From positions 1 through 13,490 of the forward strand of contig JBDTNL010000086.1 of the NCBI GenBank assembly GCA_039933785.1: a DNA stretch of 13,490 nucleotides, given 5' to 3'. Shown piece by piece: positions 6,922 to 13,490 of this stretch (position 1 is the stretch's first letter; each line of letters begins with the position of its first letter). Source of the stretch: JBDTNL01 sp039933785. GTDB taxonomy: Bacteria; Acidobacteriota; Thermoanaerobaculia; Multivoradales; JAGPDF01. The notes under the pieces are model-generated. The model was not told the origin of the DNA and did not search any database. It saw only the letters and a list, made by a program, of their open reading frames with translations. A program made the translations under genes and the position numbers.

Positions 6922-8016
6922 ATGCTCTCCAAGACCCGCGAGACTCTTGCCTCCGGCATTTCTGCGGGTCTCCATCTCGGAGGCCAGGTCTACGTCTCTC
7001 GGCACGGCGAAGTAGTCGACGACTTTGCCCTCGGCGAGGCGCGACTTGGGGAGCCGTTGACCACCACACACTTGATGGGATGGGCTTCCTCCAGCAAGCC
7101 GGTTGGCGCGGTGGCCATCGCCCAACTCTGGGAGCGCGGCCTTTTGACGCTCGATGACCTGGTCACCCGGTTCATCCCCGAGTTCGGCGCCGGCGGCAAG
7201 GCTACGATCACGCTCCGCCACTGCCTGACTCACACCGGCGGTTTTCGCATGATGGATGTCGGCTGGCCGCGCCTCTCGTGGAACGAGATCCTGGGTCGCA
7301 TCTGCGCCTCACGCATCGAACCGAACTGGGTGCCCGGCGAACGTGCCGGCTACCATCAGCAGTCGAGCTGGTTCGTCCTCGGCGAGATCGTGAAACGCGT
7401 CGACGGACGCCCGTTCGAACGCTACGTGCGCGAGAAAATCTTCCTGCCGCTCGGGATGGACGACTGTTGGATCGGCATGCCGCGCGAGCGCTTTCTCGAG
7501 TATGGCGCGCACGTCGCTCCGGCGTGGAACACCGAGAGCTCGTCCCCGGCCGACATTCACTGGAATTCCGAGTCCCGGGTGACCAGTTGCGCGCCAGGGA
7601 GCAACGGCTTCGGCCCGGCGAATCAGCTCGGGCGGTTCTACGAGGCCCTGCTCGAAGGGGGCGCCCGTCAAGCGGCTCGCCTGCTGTCGCCGCAGACCGT
7701 CGAGGCACTCACGGCACGCCATCGCGTCGGCCTTTTCGACCACACCTTCCGCAAAGTGATGGACTGGGGACTGGGGGTGATCCCCAACCCCGCGGTCCAC
7801 GGCGACGCCGACATGCCCTATGCCTACGGCGCTCTCGCCTCGCGGCGCGCCTTCGGACACTCGGGCTATCGCTCCTCGACCGCCTTCGCGGATCCCGAAC
7901 ACGGCCTGGTCGTGGTGTTGATCACCAACGGCACCCCCGGTGAGGAGCTCCACGGCGCCAGGATGAAAGCCCTGACCGAGGCGGTCTACGACGACCTCGG
8001 CCTCGGCTCGTCGTAA
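6922..8016 (+). CDS. Serine hydrolase, class C beta-lactamase / esterase fold
   Basis: 364 residues with the catalytic motifs of the serine beta-lactamase/penicillin-binding fold. Ser56-x-x-Lys59 in 'WASSSKP' is the nucleophile and general base. Tyr144 in 'YHQQSSW' replaces the usual Tyr-x-Asn with Tyr-His-Gln. His313-Ser-Gly in 'FGHSGY' takes the place of Lys-Thr-Gly. This pattern (S-x-x-K, Tyr, H-x-G) is commoner in EstB-type esterases and D-aminopeptidase-like hydrolases than in true beta-lactamases, so an ester or amide substrate is more likely than a resistance role. There is no evident signal peptide, suggesting a cytoplasmic location. ATG 6922 has no recognisable Shine-Dalgarno. The stop is 10 nt before the histidine kinase start. 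Confidence 0.9.
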   Translation: MLSKTRETLASGISAGLHLGGQVYVSRHGEVVDDFALGEARLGEPLTTTHLMGWASSSKPVGAVAIAQLWERGLLTLDDLVTRFIPEFGAGGKATITLRHCLTHTGGFRMMDVGWPRLSWNEILGRICASRIEPNWVPGERAGYHQQSSWFVLGEIVKRVDGRPFERYVREKIFLPLGMDDCWIGMPRERFLEYGAHVAPAWNTESSSPADIHWNSESRVTSCAPGSNGFGPANQLGRFYEALLEGGARQAARLLSPQTVEALTARHRVGLFDHTFRKVMDWGLGVIPNPAVHGDADMPYAYGALASRRAFGHSGYRSSTAFADPEHGLVVVLITNGTPGEELHGARMKALTEAVYDDLGLGSS

Positions 8017-8026
8017 GCTGGACCCA

Positions 8027-9991
8027 ATGTTCAAGGAACTCGAGGAAGCGCCAGGCGAGGCCACGCAGGGCGCCGCCGAGATCGCGCCACGTGAACGGCT
8101 GCTCCGCGCCGTATTCGACGGCACTCATAGCGTGATCCTGGTCGGCGACGACGAGGGCCGGTTTGTCGATGTGAATCCCGCCGCCTGCGCTTTCTTCGGC
8201 CTGACGCGCGAGGAGCTGATCGGTCGCCAAACCGAGGACTTCACCCTGCCCGGCTGGGATCAGGCAAGCGCGCGGCGCGCCTACCGCGAGCACGGACATG
8301 CTGAAGGGGACATTCCCCTGCGCCTGGCCGACGGATCCGTGCGCGTCCTGCACTACACCACGACCGCCAACATCCTCCCCGGACGTCATCTCGCCGTGGC
8401 GCGCGATGTCACGAAAGAGCGCCAGGACGCCGACGAGATCCGCCAGAGCCGGGCGCTGCTCGAGCAGGCGCAGGAAGTCGCCACCATGGGCAGTTGGACG
8501 GTGGACCTCCGGCCGGGAGCGGCCCGACCGATCTCGGGCTCGAAGGAGGTGTTCCGGATCCTCGGCATCGAGGAGGCGGAGTTCGACGGCCTCGGCGCCA
8601 CCGTGTTCGAACGCGTTCATCCGGACGACCGTGCACCGCTACAGGAGGCAGCCGCGCAGGCCATACTCGAGGGCACCGGCTTCGCGCTCGATCTCCGCGT
8701 GGCGCGCCCGGACGGTGAATTGCGCTGGGTGCACGACCGGGCCCGGGTCGAGTGCAACCACCACGGGGTGCCGATCCGCCTGATCGGCGTCATGCAGGAC
8801 ATCACCGAGCGCAAGCGGCTGGAAGCGCAGTTCCTACAGGCGCAGAAGATGGAGAGCGTCGGCCGCATGGCGGGCGGCGTGGCGCACGATTTCAACAATC
8901 TGCTGACCGCCATCCTGGGCTATGCCGAGATGATGCGCCGCGACATTCAAGGCACGCATCCGCATGCCCGAGCCGTGGAGGAAATCGAGCGCGCGGCTCA
9001 GCGCGCCGCCGCGCTCACCCGCCAGCTACTGGTGTTCAGCCGCAAGCAGCGCATCGCGCCCAAGGTCATCGACGTCAACCTCCTGGTCTCCGACATGGAG
9101 CGCATGTTGCGGCGCATGATCGGCGAAGACGTGCATCTGCAAACCGCTCTCGCTCCGGGCCTCTGGTCGGTGCGCGCCGATCCCGGTCAGCTCGAGCAGG
9201 TCTTGATGAATCTGGCGGTGAACTCGCGCGACGCCATGCCCCAGGGCGGCGGACTGCGCCTCACCACTCGCAACGCGCTGGTGACCCAAGAACAGGCCCG
9301 CGGCATCGTGGGCGGACACCCCGGCGAGTGCGTGGTGCTCACCGTGAGCGACGACGGCACCGGCATGGAACCGGCCGTGCTGGCTCATCTTTTCGAGCCT
9401 TTCTTCACCACCAAGGACATCGGCAAGGGCACCGGCCTCGGTCTCGCCACGGTATACGGCATCGTGCGGCAGGCCGGCGGATTCATCCACGTCGATAGCT
9501 CACCCGGCGCCGGCACGACGTTCGAGGTTTTTCTGCCGCGGAGCGAAGAGAGCATCCGGGCGGTGCGGCGAGCTCAACCGCTCGCGGTCACCGACTCGTC
9601 GGGAACCGAAACCATCCTGCTGGTGGAAGACGAAGCCGTGGTGCGCCGGCTCGCTGCCGACCTGCTGGCGAGTGCCGGGTACCAGGTGATCGACGTCGGC
9701 AACGGAGCCGAGGCTCTGGCGGCCGCCGACAGCCATCCGGGAACGATCCATCTCCTGCTCACTGACGTGATCCTGCCGGGGATGAGCGGTGTCGAGCTCG
9801 CCGAGCGCTTCCGAGCGCTGTGCCCTTCCGCCCGCACCGTCTTCATGTCTGGGTACACCGCCGATGCGCTAGCCGAGCAGGCCCATCTCGCCTCGGACAT
9901 CGCCTTCCTGCAGAAGCCCTTCAACGCCGACGGCCTGATGCAATCGGTGCGCGCCGCCCTCGATCGGCCGCGGGCGGCGCCGTCCGCATGA
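8027..9991 (+). CDS. PAS-PAS hybrid histidine kinase with C-terminal receiver
   Basis: 654 residues, no transmembrane segment, so a cytoplasmic sensor. Order: PAS (about 25-135), PAS with a PAC-type end 'LIGVMQDITERK' (about 150-268), HisKA dimerisation/phosphoacceptor, HATPase, receiver (about 525-645). The phosphoacceptor is His287 in 'GGVAHDFNNLLTAILGY'. The ATPase has N box 'LMNLAVNSRDAM', G1 'DDGTGM', F box 'FEPFFTTK' and G2 'GKGTGLGLATVYG'. The receiver phosphoacceptor is Asp580 in 'LLLTDVILPGMSG', with the conserved Lys in 'LQKPF'. All catalytic boxes are intact. The signal sensed by the PAS domains cannot be told. Only 7 nt separate it from the REC-GGDEF gene, the obvious downstream partner, though phosphate would have to pass by an Hpt or directly. 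Confidence 0.95.
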   Translation: MFKELEEAPGEATQGAAEIAPRERLLRAVFDGTHSVILVGDDEGRFVDVNPAACAFFGLTREELIGRQTEDFTLPGWDQASARRAYREHGHAEGDIPLRLADGSVRVLHYTTTANILPGRHLAVARDVTKERQDADEIRQSRALLEQAQEVATMGSWTVDLRPGAARPISGSKEVFRILGIEEAEFDGLGATVFERVHPDDRAPLQEAAAQAILEGTGFALDLRVARPDGELRWVHDRARVECNHHGVPIRLIGVMQDITERKRLEAQFLQAQKMESVGRMAGGVAHDFNNLLTAILGYAEMMRRDIQGTHPHARAVEEIERAAQRAAALTRQLLVFSRKQRIAPKVIDVNLLVSDMERMLRRMIGEDVHLQTALAPGLWSVRADPGQLEQVLMNLAVNSRDAMPQGGGLRLTTRNALVTQEQARGIVGGHPGECVVLTVSDDGTGMEPAVLAHLFEPFFTTKDIGKGTGLGLATVYGIVRQAGGFIHVDSSPGAGTTFEVFLPRSEESIRAVRRAQPLAVTDSSGTETILLVEDEAVVRRLAADLLASAGYQVIDVGNGAEALAAADSHPGTIHLLLTDVILPGMSGVELAERFRALCPSARTVFMSGYTADALAEQAHLASDIAFLQKPFNADGLMQSVRAALDRPRAAPSA

Positions 9992-9998
9992 GGTCGCC

Positions 9999-10991
9999 AT
10001 GAGCGCCGACGCTCCGCTGCCCGCGGTAGTCGTTCTGTTGGTCGACGATCAGGCCCTGGTCGGCGCGGCGGTGCGGCGCGAACTCGCCGGGGAACCCGAT
10101 ATCCGGGTCCATCACTGCCCCAACTCGACCGAGGCGATCGAAACCGCGGAACGCATCCAGCCGACGGTCATCCTGCAGGACCTCTTCATGCCCGAGGTCG
10201 ATGGCCTGACACTGGTCCGCCAGTACCGCGCCAATCCGCATACCAAGGACATTCCGATCATCGTCTTGTCGGGCGAGGAAGAACCGGCGGTCAAGAGCGA
10301 AGCGTTCGCGGCCGGCGCCAACGACTACGTGGTCAAGCTCCCCGACACCATCGAGCTGGTGGCGCGCATCCGCCACCACTCCCGCGCCTACTTGAACCAA
10401 GTGCAACGCGATGAGGCCTACCGGGCGCTGCGCGACAGCCAACAGCAGCTGCTCGAGGCCAACCTCGAGCTCCTCCGCCTGACCAGCGTCGATGGTCTGA
10501 CCGGACTGCGCAACCGCCGGTCCTTCGACGACTACCTCGGTACCGAATGGAACCGCAGCTCGCGCGAGAACGGCCTGTCCCTACTGATGATCGACGTCGA
10601 TGACTTCAAAGGCTACAACGACACCCACGGTCACTTGGCAGGCGACGAGGTCCTAAAAACGGTGAGCGACGTCATTCACCGCGTGTTCCGCCGCCCGTCC
10701 GACCTCGCGGCGCGTTTCGGCGGCGAGGAGTTCGTGGTCGTCCTCCCCACCACGCATCTGCAAGGCGCCCAAGTCCTCGCCGAACGCCTGCGCAAGTCGG
10801 TCGAGGACCTCGAGATTCCCCACCGCGCATCCAAAGTGAGCGGTTGCATCACCATCAGTGTCGGCGTCGCCGCCCGGAGCACCGAGACCGGCGAATCGCC
10901 GCTCGCTCTGGTCAAGGCTGCGGATCTCGCGCTCTACGAGGCCAAGGCCGCCGGTAAGAATCGGGTCGTCGTGTACAGCCCGAAGTCTTGA
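9999..10991 (+). CDS. Response regulator diguanylate cyclase (REC-GGDEF)
   Basis: 330 residues. The N-terminal receiver (about 8-125) has acidic residues at 'VDDQ', phosphoacceptor Asp61 in 'LQDLFMPEVDG' and Lys in 'DYVVKLPD'. A short helical linker (about 130-160) leads to a GGDEF domain. Its active site is Gly-Gly-Glu-Glu-Phe at 241-245, which supports cyclic di-GMP synthesis from GTP. Arg-Pro-Ser-Asp, five residues before it, fits the RxxD inhibitory site that binds product. The protein should therefore be active, activated by phosphorylation-driven dimerisation and limited by feedback. There is no EAL or HD-GYP domain. ATG 9999 has a GAGG ribosome site (9990-9993) overlapping the kinase stop codon, so the two genes are translationally coupled. 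Confidence 0.95.
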   Translation: MSADAPLPAVVVLLVDDQALVGAAVRRELAGEPDIRVHHCPNSTEAIETAERIQPTVILQDLFMPEVDGLTLVRQYRANPHTKDIPIIVLSGEEEPAVKSEAFAAGANDYVVKLPDTIELVARIRHHSRAYLNQVQRDEAYRALRDSQQQLLEANLELLRLTSVDGLTGLRNRRSFDDYLGTEWNRSSRENGLSLLMIDVDDFKGYNDTHGHLAGDEVLKTVSDVIHRVFRRPSDLAARFGGEEFVVVLPTTHLQGAQVLAERLRKSVEDLEIPHRASKVSGCITISVGVAARSTETGESPLALVKAADLALYEAKAAGKNRVVVYSPKS

Positions 10992-11018
10992 CGGCTGCGG
11001 TCGATCGCTCGTCAGCCG
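10992..11018 (+). terminator. Weak hairpin after the GGDEF gene
   Basis: CGGCTG (10992-10997) and CAGCCG (11013-11018) can pair across a 15-base loop, directly after the GGDEF stop and between two convergent genes. No T-tract follows. Its position suits a terminator, but the sequence support is modest. Confidence 0.28.
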
Positions 11019-11055
11019 GCCACCAGCGCTCTACGCCGTTGCGTCGTGGCGATGC

Positions 11056-11496
11056 CTAGGTGATGCCACGCGCCGAGGCAAGGAACTCGAGGAACCTCAT
11101 CTTGCCCTCGCGCTGACTCTCGCCGGTCAACATTTGATCGGCGCCACCACCGAGGATGGCCAGGGTATAGCCGCCGCTCGCGAGGTCGAAACGGATCTCG
11201 CCCCAGTCTGCGGTCAGGAAGTGCGTCAGGCCCCCGCCCCAGCCGTCGACCGATGCCCTCACGATGTCGCCGGGTGCCACGCTGATCGGCTCGGCACAGG
11301 CCTGGTTCTTGCGATCCACCTGCTGCATTACGAAGCGCTGCGGCGTCACGCCGATCACAAAGATCTTGTTGGAGAACATCTTGCTTTGGGTCGCCTGACA
11401 AACGCCCAACAGGCGTTCTCCCGGACCGAGCAATGGGAGCACGAGCGCGCGATACTTCTCGTGCGCTTTCTCCGCCTGATCCTGAATCCAACCCAT
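11056..11496 (-). CDS. Small PH-like domain protein, function unknown
   Basis: 146 residues, soluble, no signal peptide. A charged N-terminal helix ('MGWIQDQAEKAHEKYRALV') precedes 'LGPGERLLGVCQAT'. A beta-rich domain follows, with 'IFVIGVTPQRFVMQQVDRK', 'DIVRASVDGWGG' and 'WGEIRFDLASGGYT', and then a C-terminal helix ('REGKMRFLEFLAS'). The pattern 'GERLL... GVTPQRFVMQ... DI' is like the YokE-like/bacterial PH domains, which read 'GE.vl.....a.....lalTd.Rli'. I cannot assign a ligand or role. ATG 11496 is supported by AGGA at 11504-11507. It is the last gene of the minus-strand run, 55 nt after the thioesterase-like gene. Confidence 0.72.
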   Translation of the reverse strand: MGWIQDQAEKAHEKYRALVLPLLGPGERLLGVCQATQSKMFSNKIFVIGVTPQRFVMQQVDRKNQACAEPISVAPGDIVRASVDGWGGGLTHFLTADWGEIRFDLASGGYTLAILGGGADQMLTGESQREGKMRFLEFLASARGIT

Positions 11497-11551
11497 GCCC
11501 CGATCCTAGGCAGCGGGCCCGGAGGCCGTCAAGGCGCCGCGCGAATACCGG

Positions 11552-11881
11552 TCAGGATCGTGCAAACGTGACCACCGCCTTGGCGACCAGTTCGCCGCCT
11601 TGCAAGACCTCGCCCTCGGCCACGATCAGCGTGCGCCCGCTCTTCAACACGCGGCCGCGCGCGGTGAGCATGGCCCCGCCCGCCCGGCGCAGCAGGCTCA
11701 GAGAGACCTGCGCCGGCATGACTGCGGTGCCGGTGCTCCGCGCGGCGGCGATTTCGGCGAGCGTGGCGAGCACTGCGAAGTGCACGACGCCCGGCGCGAC
11801 CTCGTGCTCCGGTCGCGGGTCCATTGTCAGAGTCCCATCAGCCTCGAGCTGGAGGCCGAGTCGATCGTTGAACGAATCCAT
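11552..11881 (-). CDS. Hotdog-fold thioesterase-like protein (PaaI/DUF4442 type)
   Basis: 109 residues, short for a complete hotdog domain (usually about 130-150), with an abbreviated N-terminus. The central helix region 'APGVVHFAVLATLAEIAAA' matches the PaaI-type 'HxGvvHGGvlatLaDta' element but has Phe-Ala where the usual Gly-Gly follows His. The last two strands, 'GRTLIVAEGEVLQGGELVAKAVVTF', are typical of the family. Acyl-CoA thioesterase activity is plausible but uncertain given the altered helix. The ATG at 11881 directly abuts the TAG of the upstream gene, and GGGAG at 11891-11895 serves as ribosome site. The two proteins should be made in a coupled way. Confidence 0.75.
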   Translation of the reverse strand: MDSFNDRLGLQLEADGTLTMDPRPEHEVAPGVVHFAVLATLAEIAAARSTGTAVMPAQVSLSLLRRAGGAMLTARGRVLKSGRTLIVAEGEVLQGGELVAKAVVTFARS

Positions 11882-12808
11882 CTAGGGGTTCTCCCAGACG
11901 CAGTTGCGCAGCGGCACCCGGTGGTCCGCCTCGCCCCCGTTGCCGACGAACCGCACCTCTCGTTTCGCATCGTCGATCTCGACGCGATGGATTTGATCCT
12001 GTTGGGGTTGGAATCGAGAGGCGGCGATCAGCTGCCATCCCGACTCGTGCAGGCAATAGACCCAGGAGTCCGTCGAATTCATGCCCGAGGTCGGGATGTT
12101 CCAAGCCACGAAGACGCGCATGTCAGGCAGCTCGGACTCGGCGTACTGCGGCGCGCCGTAGCCCTTGTGCGCATCGATCCAGCCGCGGATCTCCGTCCGC
12201 GACCCGGCGGCCTGAGGGGGTCCCGGGCCTGCCGGGATTGGAACGGATTCCAGTTGCTGCCATCCCGCATCCCACCACTCGATCTCGAGTGCCACCACCC
12301 GACCTTCGTAGCTATTCAAGTCATACGCCGGCGAAGGCCCCGCAGAGAGCTTCGGCAGCTCTCCGTCCGGTCGCTTTTCCAATTGCGGCTCGACCGCCCA
12401 CTTGCCGACGTGCGGTGCGTGCACGGCGATCTTCGGCCCGTAGCGGTCGTCGAGATCTCCCGTCCACAGCGCCAGGGACCACGAAGTCTGTTCCACGTCG
12501 CCGGACATGGCGTAGGGGCGTTTCCAGCCCATGGCCGCGACCAAGGCGCGGGCCGGTATCGGAGCCGCGAGCGTGAGGTCGAACGACCGTCGGCCCGCTC
12601 GCGCCGGCTGCTCGCTCAATCTGGCACCGAGCTTTTTCGCCACGGACTGCAGGGTGGAGCGCAATTCCTGCTCGGTCGTCGACCCTTCCAAGGCGGTGCG
12701 GAATCCGCGCAGCGGATCGTTCGGTGCGGCCGCCGCGGTCGACGCGAGGGGCCGCCAGAGCCCGAGGGCAGCAACAGCGATCGCGACCGTGCGTCTCGAT
12801 AGTTCCAT
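11882..12808 (-). CDS. Exported protein of unknown function
   Basis: 308 residues that I do not recognise. The N-terminus 'MELSRRTVAIAVAALGLW' has a twin-Arg followed by a hydrophobic stretch and 'STAAAAP', which fits a Tat or Sec signal peptide cut near residue 28. The mature part is Trp-rich and looks beta-structured ('TSWSLALWTGDLDDRYG', 'VVALEIEWWDAGWQQLE', 'DSWVYCLHESGWQLIAASRF'). Two Cys, one in 'WVYCLHE' and one in 'LRNCVWENP', could form a disulfide outside the cytoplasm. It lies 37 nt after the ABC transporter gene and abuts the thioesterase-like gene, so all three are probably cotranscribed. Coding potential is supported by the tight packing and the signal peptide. Confidence 0.72.
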   Translation of the reverse strand: MELSRRTVAIAVAALGLWRPLASTAAAAPNDPLRGFRTALEGSTTEQELRSTLQSVAKKLGARLSEQPARAGRRSFDLTLAAPIPARALVAAMGWKRPYAMSGDVEQTSWSLALWTGDLDDRYGPKIAVHAPHVGKWAVEPQLEKRPDGELPKLSAGPSPAYDLNSYEGRVVALEIEWWDAGWQQLESVPIPAGPGPPQAAGSRTEIRGWIDAHKGYGAPQYAESELPDMRVFVAWNIPTSGMNSTDSWVYCLHESGWQLIAASRFQPQQDQIHRVEIDDAKREVRFVGNGGEADHRVPLRNCVWENP

Positions 12809-12845
12809 GCCGGCACTCTACAGGGAGCCTAGTCTGCCGAAGTGC

Positions 12846-13490
12846 TCAGCGATACCCGGCCGCCTGAAGCTCGAACAGCTCGGCATACCGGCCGCGCTCT
12901 GCCAGGAGCTCCGCGTGCGTGCCCATGGACTCCAACTGCCCGTCTACGAGCACGAGGATGCGATCCGCCATGCGCACGCTCGAGAAGCGGTGCGAGATCA
13001 GCACGGCGGTTCTCTCGGCGCTGAGCTCCTTGAAGCGCTGGAACACTTCGAATTCCGATCGCGCATCGAGCGCCGCGGTCGGTTCGTCGAGGATCAGCAC
13101 CGGAGCGTCCCGCATGTACGCCCGCGCCAGGGCGACCTTCTGCCACTCCCCGCCCGAGAGATCGACTCCGCTCTTGAAGCGCTTGCCGATCATCTGATCG
13201 TAGCCCTCCGGCAACTTCTCGATCACTTCGTCGGCGAGCGCGCGTTCTGCCGCGCGGACGATCCGCGGGCGATCCTCGCGGGCCTCGATCCGGCCCACCG
13301 CAATGTTCTCGGCTGCGGTGAGGTGATAGCGCACGAAGTCCTGAAAGATCACGCCGATGTGCGCGCGCAGGGCGGCGAGATCGTAGCGCCGGAGATCTTC
13401 GCCGTCGAGCAGAATGCGGCCCTCGTCCGGGTCGTACAAACGAGCCAGCAGCTTCACCAGCGTCGTCTTGCCGGCGCCGTTCTCACCCAC
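12846..13490 (-). CDS. ABC exporter ATPase domain, 5' end outside window
   Basis: The C-terminal 214-215 residues of an ABC transporter nucleotide-binding domain; the frame is open at the window edge. Walker A 'GENGAGKTT' is at the very start, then the Q-loop 'GVIFQDF', signature 'LSGGEWQKVALARA', Walker B 'VLILDEPTAALD' and H-loop 'LISHR'. 'YDLAALRAHIGVIFQDFVRYHLTAAENI' and 'EKLPEGYDQMIG' are typical of MsbA/LapB-type exporters, in which this domain is fused behind a six-helix membrane domain that would lie just outside the window. All motifs are intact, so the ATPase should work. The substrate is unknown. Confidence 0.93.
   Translation of the reverse strand: MGENGAGKTTLVKLLARLYDPDEGRILLDGEDLRRYDLAALRAHIGVIFQDFVRYHLTAAENIAVGRIEAREDRPRIVRAAERALADEVIEKLPEGYDQMIGKRFKSGVDLSGGEWQKVALARAYMRDAPVLILDEPTAALDARSEFEVFQRFKELSAERTAVLISHRFSSVRMADRILVLVDGQLESMGTHAELLAERGRYAELFELQAAGYR

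Noticed and set aside
6922..8016. True beta-lactamase (antibiotic resistance gene)
   Set aside because: It has Tyr-His-Gln and His-Ser-Gly motifs and no signal peptide, a pattern that fits esterase-type relatives better.

Overview
The window is GC-rich, densely packed bacterial chromosome. The mix is typical of environmental bacteria with large genomes: exported M28 and DUF885 hydrolases, a beta-lactamase-fold esterase, a PAS hybrid kinase with a GGDEF regulator, and an ABC exporter. A Myxococcota/Desulfobacterota- or Acidobacteriota-like source is plausible, but this is inferred from gene content. There is no rRNA, tRNA or single-copy marker to fix the taxon.

Layout. (1) 2-520 (+) is the 3' end of a membrane protein with a bacterial PH-like domain. 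Its tail overlaps the M28 peptidase gene that converges on it. (2) 5507-480 (-) is an operon-like run: DedA-rhodanese fusion, DUF885 metallohydrolase, exported cupin, exported M28 aminopeptidase. (3) 5534-6892 is a decayed REP-associated tyrosine transposase (RAYT, Y1/IS200-like) locus. Inverted clusters of a GAGAGGTGCC motif flank it. (4) 6922-10991 (+) holds a class C beta-lactamase-fold hydrolase, a PAS-PAS hybrid histidine kinase with a C-terminal receiver, and a receiver-GGDEF diguanylate cyclase, nearly end to end. (5) 13490-11056 (-) is a second run: ABC exporter ATPase (cut by the window edge), an unrecognised exported protein, a hotdog thioesterase-like protein, and a small PH-like protein.

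Main finding. The DedA-rhodanese gene has an in-frame TGA at 4698-4700, inside the rhodanese active-site loop. It sits where homologues, as I recall the family, have the second Cys of a Cys-x-Cys-Pro-Asn-Glu motif. The frame stays open for 41 more codons that encode the rest of the rhodanese domain, including its Gly-Gly-x-x-Ala-Trp motif. It closes at a TAG inside the Shine-Dalgarno of the next gene. About 12 nt after the TGA the mRNA can fold into a bulged stem with a GGG-containing apical loop, close to the size and spacing of bacterial SECIS elements. I read this as a candidate selenoprotein, a DedA-rhodanese with a Cys-Thr-Sec motif. A plain nonsense mutation or sequencing error cannot be excluded from this window alone.

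Second finding. The RAYT has lost precisely the short segment that carries its catalytic HUH (His-x-His) motif and is frameshifted at that point, so it is a dead transposase that still sits between its repeats.
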